From NCBI GenBank assembly GCA_040007895.1, contig JBDTUE010000232.1, positions 1 to 6,886 of the forward strand: DNA of 6,886 nucleotides, read 5' to 3'. How positions within the stretch are numbered: position 1 is the stretch's first letter; each line of letters opens with the position of its first letter. Below, in pieces: positions 1 through 6,770 of the stretch. A model generated the notes under the pieces. The model searched no databases. It worked only from the letters and a program-made list of their open reading frames with translations, and had not been told where the DNA came from. The DNA comes from JADJLQ01 sp040007895. GTDB taxonomy: Bacteria; Bacteroidota; Bacteroidia; Chitinophagales; Saprospiraceae. The position numbers and the translations under genes were made by a program.

Positions 1-46
1 AGTATTTAATGCATAAGGTTTTGCCGCACAAAAAAAGTGTACTCAT

Positions 47-406
47 TTAATCTTCATCATCCCTATACCAATCTGGATATAATTTTTCATATTTTTTTGG
101 GGCAGTGCATCTCCAGGCTATTAAAAGGGCATCCTTTATGAATTCTTTTTTAATGGATTGAAGTTCTACAGTAGTCCATCCTAAACGTCCCCAGGCATTC
201 GGTACAGCATAAATTTTTCCCTTGCCCATAGCAGTGAAGATATCCTGGTACTCTAAGTTGAATTTTAAAGTACATCGCTTTTTAGTCATATTGAGGGTGG
301 CAAAAAATTTTTTACTGACCCGGAAAAAAATCAAGTCAGCCTGAACTTGTTGATCCGTATCCGGAAAAGTGAGCGCAATATCTTGAAACGTTTTTTGTGT
401 AACCAT
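47..406 (-). CDS. MmcQ/YjbR family protein (119 aa)
   Basis: This small cytoplasmic protein belongs to the MmcQ/YjbR family (formerly DUF419), a compact alpha/beta fold loosely grouped with DNA-binding proteins but of unproven function. Visible family features are FRVSKKFFATLN (residues 28-39), the short strand LKFN (47-50), the conserved block YAVPNAWGRLGWTTVEL (66-82), and a C-terminal helix KDALLIAWR (91-99) followed by APKK (102-105). The length of about 120 residues is normal for the family, so the gene looks complete. It starts at the ATG whose complement is at 404-406 and ends in an acidic DDED tail. It is transcribed away from the oxidoreductase gene to its right, and a TAnnTTTG box lies about 54 bases upstream. 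No operon partner is visible because the window ends 46 bases past the stop. The family call is firm; the biological role is unknown. Confidence 0.88.
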   Translation of the reverse strand: MVTQKTFQDIALTFPDTDQQVQADLIFFRVSKKFFATLNMTKKRCTLKFNLEYQDIFTAMGKGKIYAVPNAWGRLGWTTVELQSIKKEFIKDALLIAWRCTAPKKYEKLYPDWYRDDED

Positions 407-459
407 GAATGAGATTTTCTAATCCAGAAGATTCCTGTCGGTGTGAAAAGATCTATATT

Positions 460-467
460 CAAAAATA
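460..467 (-). promoter_or_regulatory. Bacteroidota-type -7 box for the MmcQ/YjbR gene
   Basis: Read on the minus strand, these bases are TATTTTTG, an exact match to the Bacteroidota -7 consensus TAnnTTTG. They sit about 54 bases before the start codon at 406, so transcription would begin near 450-455 with a leader of roughly 45 nt. No TTTG element is found at the expected 19-21 base spacing; the nearest TTTG is too close. The call therefore rests on position and the -7 box alone. Confidence 0.35.
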
Positions 468-601
468 ATGATTTGAACAAATAGGTTGTTAAGAAATGGA
501 GTTTTGATTTGAGACTACAAGATGAGGTATCATAAAAAATAATTTACGTTGTATATTCACTGTCCAATTAATTCATTAAAATATTTTTAATTCGATCTGT
601 C

Positions 602-1729
602 ATGAGTTCCAGAAGAAAATTTATTCGAAACCTTTCAGCGCCTGTATTGGCATTGCCTGCCTTTTCATTATTAAATTTAGAGAGTAATACATCCAATCGG
701 GAGAAGGAGAAAAAGAACTATGAAGGTCCTGTATTAAAAGTTGCCATCCTCGGGCTTGGTAGCTATGGAACCCGGGTTGCCGATGCAATGCAAGCCTGTA
801 CTAAAGCAAAACTAGTGGGAGCCATTAGTGGTACTCCTTCCAAACTCGCAGATTGGCAAAAGAAATACAATATCCCTGCAAAAAATTGTTACAATTATGA
901 AAACCTGGATTCTATAAAAGATAATCCCGATATCGATGTAGTCTATATTATTACACCCAACTCATTGCACAAACCATTCACCTTACGGGTAGCTAAAGCC
1001 GGAAAACATGTGATCTCAGAAAAACCAATGGCAATAAATGCGAGGGAAGCACAGGAGATGATCGATGCCTGTAAACAGGCTAAAGTAAAACTCCTGGTAG
1101 GATACAGAATGCACCTGGAACCAAAAACTATGGAGATCATACGCATGAGAAAAGACGGTGAATTAGGTAAACCACTATTTTTCCAGGGCCTTACAGGATT
1201 CAGGATCGGCGACCCTACTCAATGGAGATTAAATAAAGCGCTGGCAGGTGGTGGATCTATGATGGACATCGGCATATATGCGATCAATGGTGCCAGGTAT
1301 ATGATCGGCGAAGAACCAACTTGGGTTACTGCCCAGGAAACAAAAAATGATAAAATCAAATTTAAGGAAGGCGTTGATGAAACCATTACGTTCCAATTTG
1401 GTTTTCCCGGTGGAGCTACAGCATCCTGCCTTTCTACATATGCAATGAATGGATTGGATAAGTTTTATCTCAATGGAGAAAAGGGATTTGCTGAAATGCA
1501 ACCTTCTACAGGTTACGGTCCGATCAAAGCCAGAACCAATAAAGGAGAACTGACCTATGAGCACGTCACGCATCAAACGGTCCAAATGGATGAAATGTCA
1601 GAGATCATATTCAATGGTAAAAAACCCATGGTACCGATCGATGGAGAAGAAGGTTTAAAAGACATGAAAATCATTGACGCTATCTTCAGGGCTATAAAGA
1701 GTGGAAAGAAAGAATGGTTGAACAAATAA
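602..1729 (+). CDS. Gfo/Idh/MocA family oxidoreductase, GFOR-like, Tat-type N-terminus
   Basis: This is a 375-residue NAD(P)-dependent oxidoreductase of the Gfo/Idh/MocA family, closest in motif style to glucose-fructose oxidoreductase. The N-terminus has SRRKF (residues 3-7) followed by a short hydrophobic run (about 13-24), resembling a twin-arginine signal. This suggests export already folded with bound cofactor, as known for GFOR. No lipobox cysteine is present. The Rossmann domain begins at about residue 45 with VAILGLGSYG (47-56), whose GLGSYG is the dinucleotide-binding loop. ISEKPMA (138-144) carries the family's active-site lysine, K141. The C-terminal beta-sheet domain contains GGGSMMDIGIYAINGARY (216-233), with D222 and Y226; the tyrosine sits where many family members have histidine and matches GFOR-type enzymes. 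Length and ends look complete. The gene stands alone, divergent from the MmcQ/YjbR gene and 270 bases before glyQS. The actual substrate cannot be read from sequence; sugar or sugar-derived polyol dehydrogenation or transhydrogenation is an inference. Confidence 0.9.
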   Translation: MSSRRKFIRNLSAPVLALPAFSLLNLESNTSNREKEKKNYEGPVLKVAILGLGSYGTRVADAMQACTKAKLVGAISGTPSKLADWQKKYNIPAKNCYNYENLDSIKDNPDIDVVYIITPNSLHKPFTLRVAKAGKHVISEKPMAINAREAQEMIDACKQAKVKLLVGYRMHLEPKTMEIIRMRKDGELGKPLFFQGLTGFRIGDPTQWRLNKALAGGGSMMDIGIYAINGARYMIGEEPTWVTAQETKNDKIKFKEGVDETITFQFGFPGGATASCLSTYAMNGLDKFYLNGEKGFAEMQPSTGYGPIKARTNKGELTYEHVTHQTVQMDEMSEIIFNGKKPMVPIDGEEGLKDMKIIDAIFRAIKSGKKEWLNK

Positions 1730-1747
1730 AGCTGAATCTAAAAATAA

Positions 1748-1767
1748 GAGCTACTCGGTAGCCCGGG
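1748..1767 (+). repeat. Small GC-rich hairpin after the oxidoreductase gene
   Basis: GCTAC (1750-1754) pairs with GTAGC (1758-1762) across a TCG loop, and the flanking G1748 can also pair with C1764. A self-complementary CCCGGG follows at 1762-1767. The hairpin begins 20 bases after the stop codon and stands out from AT-rich surroundings, but no U-run follows directly, so it is not a classical intrinsic terminator. It could aid termination or protect the mRNA 3' end. The rest of the 1730-1999 gap shows T-rich stretches near 1797-1816 and the glyQS promoter-like sequence, and nothing else that I can name. Confidence 0.35.
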
Positions 1768-1869
1768 AAAGTCCATTTGAGTTATTCTGTTCTATCCTTT
1801 TTATTTGTTTTTTGCGATTAGTCTCGGTCGGTTCATGTACTTACTCTTTACTCAGAGATAAAGCTCTCA

Positions 1870-1899
1870 TTTATACAATACTTAGAATGCTTATCTTTG
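1870..1899 (+). promoter_or_regulatory. glyQS: Bacteroidota-type promoter for glyQS
   Basis: TATCTTTG at 1892-1899 matches the -7 consensus TAnnTTTG exactly. TTTA at 1870-1873 is a three-of-four match to the -33 element TTTG, with 18 bases between the two. Transcription would begin near 1905, giving a leader of about 95 nt before the ATG at 2000. The leader shows no strong hairpin, T-box-like structure or Shine-Dalgarno sequence that I can see. Confidence 0.5.
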
Positions 1900-1999
1900 C
1901 CCGCTTAATTAAACGCTACTAAATCAATGGAATGGACAATAATATTATTAGTCTAATTCTTCTTTGTGTACTTAGTGGTTACAGAAAAAACATAAACTA

Positions 2000-3565
2000 A
2001 TGGCGATTCAAGACGATACTTTCAAAAAATTAGTAGCTCATTGTAAAGAATATGGATTTGTATTTCCAGCTTCAGAAATCTATGATGGCCCTGGAGCTAT
2101 CTATGATTACGGACCGTATGGTGCTCAGTTGCGAAACCATATCAAGGAATATTGGTGGAAAGCAATGGTCCAGATGCATGAGAATATAGTAGGCATTGAT
2201 GCAGCGATCTTTATGCATCCCACGACGTGGAAAGCTTCCGGACATGTGGATGCATTTAATGACCCCCTCATTGATAATAAAGATTCTAAAAAAAGATACC
2301 GTGCGGATGTATTGATTGAAGAATATATCGCTAAACTTGAAGACAAGATTAATAAGGAAGCGGAAAAAGGTCGGAAAAAATTTGGAGATGGATTTGACGA
2401 AGTCAAGTTTAAAGAAACTCATCCACAGGCTTCCAAATGGAATACAGAAGCAATACAGGTCAATGACAGACTTCAGGCTGCTATGCGTGATAAGGATATG
2501 GCCTCACTTAAAACTATTATCGAAGACTGTGAGATAGCTGACCCGGAATCTGGTTCCAGAAACTGGACAGAAGTAAGACAATTTAATCTCATGTTCAGCA
2601 CCCAACTGGGTAATATTGCCGGAGAAGAAGGCAAACTTTATTTAAGACCAGAAACAGCTCAGGGTATTTTCGTGAATTTTCTTAATGTCCAAAAAACTAC
2701 CCGCCAAAAACTTCCCTTCGGTATTGCACAAATCGGCAAAGCATTTCGCAACGAAATCGTAGCAAGACAATTCATATTCCGAATGCGTGAATTTGAACAA
2801 ATGGAAATGCAGTTCTTCATCAAGCCGGGGGAAGAAATGAAATGGTATAACTATTGGAAAAAAATGCGTCTTGCCTGGCACCGGGCTATTGGAAGTCCTG
2901 CAGAAAAACTGCGTTTTCATGATCATGAAAATCTTGCACATTATGCCAATGCTGCCGTAGATATCCAGTTTGATTTTCCTTTTGGATTTAAAGAGATTGA
3001 AGGAATTCACAGCCGGACTGACTTTGATCTGAGCCAGCATCAAAAATATAGTGGAAAGAAGATGCAATACTTCGATCCGGAAGTCAATGAATCCTATGTG
3101 CCCTATGTCGTTGAAACTTCTGTGGGACTCGACAGGATGTTTTTAGCTATCATGTCCCAGGCATTCCAGGAAGATATCGTACCGGATGCCGATGGTAAAG
3201 AAAGTACACGATTGGTATTGAGATTGCATCCGGCACTTGCTCCGGTCAAATGTGCTATCCTTCCGTTACTTAAAAATGATGACCGGCTCACGACTAAAGC
3301 TGAAGCAATATTTAATGACTTGAAATATTCATTCAATTGCCAATATGATGAAAAAGATGCAATAGGTCGTAGATATCGAAGGCAGGATGCCATCGGTACA
3401 CCGTATTGTGTGACGATTGATCACGCTAGTTTAGAAGATGAAATGGTGACGATCCGGGACAGAGATACATTGATACAAGAAAGAGTTTACATTAGCGATG
3501 TTGCAGATATCATCAAAGCTAAGGTGGATATGAATCTTGTGCTGAGGAAAATAGATACAATATAA
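2000..3565 (+). CDS. glyQS: Glycine--tRNA ligase, alpha2 type (521 aa)
   Basis: This cytoplasmic class II aminoacyl-tRNA synthetase attaches glycine to tRNA-Gly using ATP. It is the single-chain homodimeric (archaeal/eukaryote-like) form rather than the two-gene GlyQ plus GlyS form. Class II motif 1 lies around residues 38-53 (GPYGAQLRNHIKEYWW). LYLRPETAQGIFVNF (213-227) is a signature of this enzyme. Motif 2 spans about 249-273, including the conserved arginines at FRNE (249-252) and FRMREFEQ (260-267). Motif 3 is ETSVGLDRMFLAIM (372-385). An anticodon-binding domain follows from about residue 405 to 505, including YRRQDAIGTPYC (459-470). The region at about 90-180 is charged and helical in composition and corresponds to the variable insertion between motifs 1 and 2. 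The length fits the family. The ATG at 2000 is preceded by A-rich sequence with no Shine-Dalgarno match, as is usual in this phylum. The gene appears monocistronic, with 261 bases before the next gene. Confidence 0.98.
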   Translation: MAIQDDTFKKLVAHCKEYGFVFPASEIYDGPGAIYDYGPYGAQLRNHIKEYWWKAMVQMHENIVGIDAAIFMHPTTWKASGHVDAFNDPLIDNKDSKKRYRADVLIEEYIAKLEDKINKEAEKGRKKFGDGFDEVKFKETHPQASKWNTEAIQVNDRLQAAMRDKDMASLKTIIEDCEIADPESGSRNWTEVRQFNLMFSTQLGNIAGEEGKLYLRPETAQGIFVNFLNVQKTTRQKLPFGIAQIGKAFRNEIVARQFIFRMREFEQMEMQFFIKPGEEMKWYNYWKKMRLAWHRAIGSPAEKLRFHDHENLAHYANAAVDIQFDFPFGFKEIEGIHSRTDFDLSQHQKYSGKKMQYFDPEVNESYVPYVVETSVGLDRMFLAIMSQAFQEDIVPDADGKESTRLVLRLHPALAPVKCAILPLLKNDDRLTTKAEAIFNDLKYSFNCQYDEKDAIGRRYRRQDAIGTPYCVTIDHASLEDEMVTIRDRDTLIQERVYISDVADIIKAKVDMNLVLRKIDTI

Positions 3566-3774
3566 TATTTGTACTTCTGTTCTTTTATCTTGGCTTTCAG
3601 CAGAAATAAGAACATTATTGTTTTTATCATTCGCTACAAGACATACAAAGGATATCCAGGTATTATTCTTTAGGCCAATCAATCAACTATTCATATCATT
3701 TAATTTCAAAAGAGCAATGAAGATTAATAACTGTCCATTGGATGGGGTTTTTAACCTTACATTCTGAATTAATC

Positions 3775-3807
3775 TTCGATCAACCCTGTCTAAATTTTGT
3801 AATTTTG
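3775..3807 (+). promoter_or_regulatory. Bacteroidota-type promoter for the hexosaminidase unit
   Basis: TAATTTTG at 3800-3807 is an exact match to TAnnTTTG. TTCG at 3775-3778 is a three-of-four match to the -33 TTTG, with 21 bases between them. Transcription would begin near 3813-3815, leaving a very short leader of about 12-14 nt before the ATG at 3827. This implies that the GH20 gene and the overlapping gene behind it are transcribed independently of glyQS. The remainder of the 3566-3826 gap is AT-rich, with no further feature I can support. Confidence 0.5.
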
Positions 3808-3826
3808 AACCCTTATTAAAACTTTC

Positions 3827-5683
3827 ATGAAAAAACTATTTATCCTCTTATTTCTCCATATTACTCTGTTGCGTGCTCAGGCACCTCTGATTCCCGCACC
3901 TGTTTCATATACGCCGGGACAAGGTGGTTTTATTTTCAAACCAGGTACCAGCGTCTCTTTATCGGAAAATTCCAATGAATTAAGAACAGTTGCTGATCAA
4001 TTAATAAAACACCCAATTGCAAAAGGGCTTAACCTGTTCATTAAACAAAGTGCTTCCAATGTGATAAAACTAAACTTGCTTTCCACTCCCACTTCTGCCC
4101 TTGGCAATGAAGGTTATACGTTGTCTGTAAAACCGGACGTAATCAATATAAGCGCAAATAAAGCAGCTGGACTTTTCTATGGCATTCAATCCCTGATGCA
4201 ATTAATACCCATGGATGCCAAAGCGGATGCTATAACTATTCCTTCCTGTGAAGTCACGGATTATCCAAGATTTGGATGGCGGGGATTGATGCTCGATGTG
4301 AGCAGGCATTTTTTTACGGTTAATGAAGTAAAGCAATATTTAGATGCTATGTCTATGTATAAATTCAATACACTGCATCTTCATCTTACTGACGATAATG
4401 GATGGAGGGTAGAGATAAAATCTTTACCCAAGCTCACTTCTATAGGAGCCTGGAGAGCAGAGCGGTTTGGTACTTTCGGTGACCGTGCTGCTGTTAAAGA
4501 AGGAGAACCTACTCCATATGGTGGATTCTATACACAGGATCAGATCAAAGATCTGGTGAGATATGCTGCTAGTAAACAAATCTCTATACTTCCTGAGGTT
4601 GATGTACCGGGACATTCCATGGCTATGCTTGCTGCTTATCCTGAATTATCCTGTACACATGAAAAAGTCTACGTCAACCCGGGAACTAATTTTTCAGAAT
4701 GGTATGGCAATGGGAAATTCAAAATGTTAGTAGATAATACATTGAATCCAGCCAATGAAAAAGTGTATGAATACCTGGATAAAGTATTTACAGAACTAGC
4801 TACACTTTTTCCTAATCCTTATATACACGTAGGTGGTGATGAATGTTATCACGGTTATTGGGAAGCCGATTCTTCAGTCAAAGCATTAATGGCTAAGGAA
4901 AATTATAAAGATATTCATGAGGTTCAAAGCTATTTTATTAAAAGACTTGAAAAAATCCTTAAGGCAAAAAACAAAAAGCTTATTGGTTGGGATGAAATTC
5001 TCGAAGGAGGATTAGCACCTGAAGCAGCGGTCATGAGCTGGAGAGGAATCCAGGGAGGAATAGATGCAGCTAAACAAGGACATTATGTAGTCATGTCTCC
5101 GACCACGTTTGCATATATCGATTATATGCAGGGAGACCGGGCATTAGAGTTTCCTATCTATGCAAGCCTTACACTGAAAAAAGCATATTCCTTCGAACCT
5201 ATACCTGATGGTGTAGATTCTAAATATATTTTAGGAGGGCAGGCAAACCTATGGTCAGAGAAAACACCAACACTGAGGCATGCATTTTATATGACATATC
5301 CCAGAGCTTTTGCGATATCAGAATCCACCTGGAGTCCTAAGACGGCGAAGAACTGGAATTCATTCACTTCAAGGGTTGAAAAACATTTTAAACTTTTTGA
5401 CCAACTTCAATGGAATATATCCAGATCATTATTGGATGCTACCGCTACGGTGGCTAAGCAAGGTGACAAAATCGTATGTACCCTTACTACAGAATTGCCA
5501 GATGGAGAAATTCATTATTCCATGGACAATACTTTCCCTGATCAGTTTTCACCAAAATACACGGCTCCTTTCTCCATACCGGAAGGTGATGTAACGCTGC
5601 GTTTTGTGACTACAAGAAATAATCAGGTGATAGGAAGACAGGTCATCATTCCAAGAAAAGATTTAGTAACCAGAGCCAGATAA
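3827..5683 (+). CDS. Secreted beta-N-acetylhexosaminidase, GH20 (618 aa)
   Basis: This enzyme hydrolyses terminal beta-linked N-acetylhexosamine (GlcNAc or GalNAc) from chitin oligomers, peptidoglycan fragments or glycoconjugates. Residues 1-19 form a Sec signal peptide: KK, a hydrophobic run, then cleavage near LLRAQA. There is no lipobox cysteine, so periplasmic or secreted location is inferred. Residues of about 20-140 form the GH20 N-terminal alpha/beta domain (LIPAPVSYTP near 21-30). The catalytic TIM barrel starts at WRGLMLDVSRHF (151-162), where D157 and R160 match substrate-binding positions. It continues with LHLHLTDDNGWR (183-194), PEVDVPGHS (256-264) and HVGGDE (334-339). D338-E339 is the family's catalytic pair for substrate-assisted hydrolysis by the N-acetyl group. 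Barrel tryptophans are visible at MSWRG (403-407) and NLWSE (474-478). A C-terminal beta-sandwich at about 535-610, with YSMDNTFPDQFSPKY (564-578), resembles the chitobiase C-terminal domain. The TAA overlaps the next ATG by one base, indicating coupled translation. All catalytic residues are present. Confidence 0.96.
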   Translation: MKKLFILLFLHITLLRAQAPLIPAPVSYTPGQGGFIFKPGTSVSLSENSNELRTVADQLIKHPIAKGLNLFIKQSASNVIKLNLLSTPTSALGNEGYTLSVKPDVINISANKAAGLFYGIQSLMQLIPMDAKADAITIPSCEVTDYPRFGWRGLMLDVSRHFFTVNEVKQYLDAMSMYKFNTLHLHLTDDNGWRVEIKSLPKLTSIGAWRAERFGTFGDRAAVKEGEPTPYGGFYTQDQIKDLVRYAASKQISILPEVDVPGHSMAMLAAYPELSCTHEKVYVNPGTNFSEWYGNGKFKMLVDNTLNPANEKVYEYLDKVFTELATLFPNPYIHVGGDECYHGYWEADSSVKALMAKENYKDIHEVQSYFIKRLEKILKAKNKKLIGWDEILEGGLAPEAAVMSWRGIQGGIDAAKQGHYVVMSPTTFAYIDYMQGDRALEFPIYASLTLKKAYSFEPIPDGVDSKYILGGQANLWSEKTPTLRHAFYMTYPRAFAISESTWSPKTAKNWNSFTSRVEKHFKLFDQLQWNISRSLLDATATVAKQGDKIVCTLTTELPDGEIHYSMDNTFPDQFSPKYTAPFSIPEGDVTLRFVTTRNNQVIGRQVIIPRKDLVTRAR

Positions 5684-6708
5684 TGTCTTTAACTTCTGAT
5701 ATACAGACATCATCAGATTATAAAGCCTGGATAGAAAAGATACAATCAGAGCTTAAGGGAAAAGAACTTAGCAACTACGATTATGTATGGGATGGGGTAC
5801 ATATTTCACCTTTTGAAGCCCCGAATCCTGTTCGTAGAGTATTAAGCCGTAAAGAAAATAATGAATGGCATCATGGGTGCGCTGTTCGTGTCAATATCCC
5901 TGATCCTAACAACGAATTGTTATCTGTTCTTGAACTTGGTGCAACAGCATTGTCCATCGATATTGATTCAATATTATCGTGGGGGAAAGTATTTCAACAA
6001 ATACACCTGGATTGGATACAATCTGAATTTGTCGTTCATGATGTAAAGTCATGGGAAAATCTTTCTGCTTATTTATCTTCTTATCCCTCGGGAAAAGTAA
6101 GTGGAATATGTTGGGTGAATGAAAATCTTCAACTAGAATTTTTTGAAAAATATCAACCCATGTTACCCGAATTTCGATTTCTGACTATTCAGTTAAAGGC
6201 ATCAAATAGTGCTGATGAAATCGCTGGCAGCTTAAAAAAATTATTGAATCGCATTTCTATAATATCCGCTCACTGCGAATCAAAAAAAATATTGGACCAT
6301 ATCGCGATTAAATTTGAAGGTGGTGAAGATCTTGTTTTGAATATCAGCATGATTCGCGCATTGCGATTGCTTTGGATGCAATCTTTAAAGAGTGCAGGAT
6401 TAGATGCTTATGCCCATGAGATTTTAATAAGCGCAACAGTACCTTTTATTAAGCCCGTACCCACGGATCAAATGATCGCTTCCAGTTTAATAGCCACAAG
6501 TTTAGTGCTTGGTGGAACAGACTCTTTATTTATTGCTGATCCGGATCAAATGAAACCCGATGCCAGGTGGGGATTAATGGCTCAGCATATACTAAGCGAA
6601 GAAGCAAGATTACATATATCAAACGATCCACTATCAGGTTCACATGTAATAGAACGATTAACCGGGGTAATAGCAAAAAAAGTGTGGGAACAAATGGAAA
6701 AAAAATAA
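5683..6708 (+). CDS. mutA: Methylmalonyl-CoA mutase small subunit (MutA-like), short form, 341 aa
   Basis: This protein resembles the non-catalytic small (beta) subunit of adenosylcobalamin-dependent methylmalonyl-CoA mutase, which pairs with MutB to interconvert methylmalonyl-CoA and succinyl-CoA. Family features in order are the N-terminal arm SSDYKAWIEKIQSELKGK (10-27), DGVHISPFEAPNP (37-49), the helix MIRALRLLWMQSL (223-235), VLGGTDSLFI (275-284), and the end segment NDPLSGSHVIERLTG (314-328). These match the barrel landmarks usually written as IRAxRLLW, VLGGVDSL and DPAGGSYYIExLT. The stretch normally reading HARTSxWNKT in catalytic subunits is here EILISATVPFIKP (246-258), so substrate contacts are lost, as expected for a small subunit. 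No B12-binding domain (DxHxxG) is present. At 341 residues it is markedly shorter than the MutA proteins I know of (about 450-620). The reduction seems to come from compressed loops in the middle, because both ends are recognisable and no frameshift is evident. The ATG lies in TAATG with the GH20 stop. No mutB follows within the window. Divergence makes loss of function or a new role possible. Confidence 0.78.
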   Translation: MSLTSDIQTSSDYKAWIEKIQSELKGKELSNYDYVWDGVHISPFEAPNPVRRVLSRKENNEWHHGCAVRVNIPDPNNELLSVLELGATALSIDIDSILSWGKVFQQIHLDWIQSEFVVHDVKSWENLSAYLSSYPSGKVSGICWVNENLQLEFFEKYQPMLPEFRFLTIQLKASNSADEIAGSLKKLLNRISIISAHCESKKILDHIAIKFEGGEDLVLNISMIRALRLLWMQSLKSAGLDAYAHEILISATVPFIKPVPTDQMIASSLIATSLVLGGTDSLFIADPDQMKPDARWGLMAQHILSEEARLHISNDPLSGSHVIERLTGVIAKKVWEQMEKK

Positions 6709-6770
6709 GGCCGGCTAGCGAAGTAAGCGTACTTGCAAATTACCCGAAACTTTATCGGGTAGCCGGCCTT
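6707..6770. terminator. Symmetric branched hairpin, likely bidirectional terminator
   Basis: An 11-bp perfect stem joins AAGGCCGGCTA (6707-6717) to TAGCCGGCCTT (6760-6770), and its left arm overlaps the TAA of the MutA-like gene (6706-6708). Two smaller hairpins lie inside. AAGTA (6721-6725) pairs with TACTT (6730-6734), extended by GC/GC around a bulged G. ACCCGA (6742-6747) pairs with TCGGGT (6755-6760), competing with the outer stem for one base. The predicted RNA is thus a three-way junction. On the plus strand only a short TTTCT follows the stem. On the minus strand the stem is followed by TTATTTTTTTTCC, a strong U-tract. It probably ends the GH20-mutA transcript and may also stop leftward transcription from beyond the window. 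The remaining bases 6771-6886 show only AT-rich sequence. Confidence 0.7.

Noticed and set aside
27..40. CAC/GTG flanking an A-run as a terminator for the MmcQ/YjbR gene
   Set aside because: A three-base-pair stem around seven A residues would not form a stable hairpin.
582..589. TATTTTTA as a -7 box for the oxidoreductase gene
   Set aside because: It misses the final G of TAnnTTTG and has no convincing TTTG upstream. It would also leave a leader of only a few bases before the ATG at 602.
1229..1585. Minus-strand open frame of 118 codons inside the oxidoreductase gene
   Set aside because: It is antisense to the conserved C-terminal domain and has no promoter-like sequence or protein family features.
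2642..3067. Minus-strand open frame of 141 codons inside glyQS
   Set aside because: It lies entirely antisense to the conserved motif 2 region of glycyl-tRNA synthetase. Its translation is low-complexity and resembles no family, so it is a shadow of the real gene.
3579..3623. Possible terminator after glyQS: GTTCTT (3579-3584) with AAGAAC (3608-3613), followed by a T-rich stretch
   Set aside because: The stem is only six AT-rich base pairs with a 23-base loop, and the T-run is several bases away. This is too weak to annotate.
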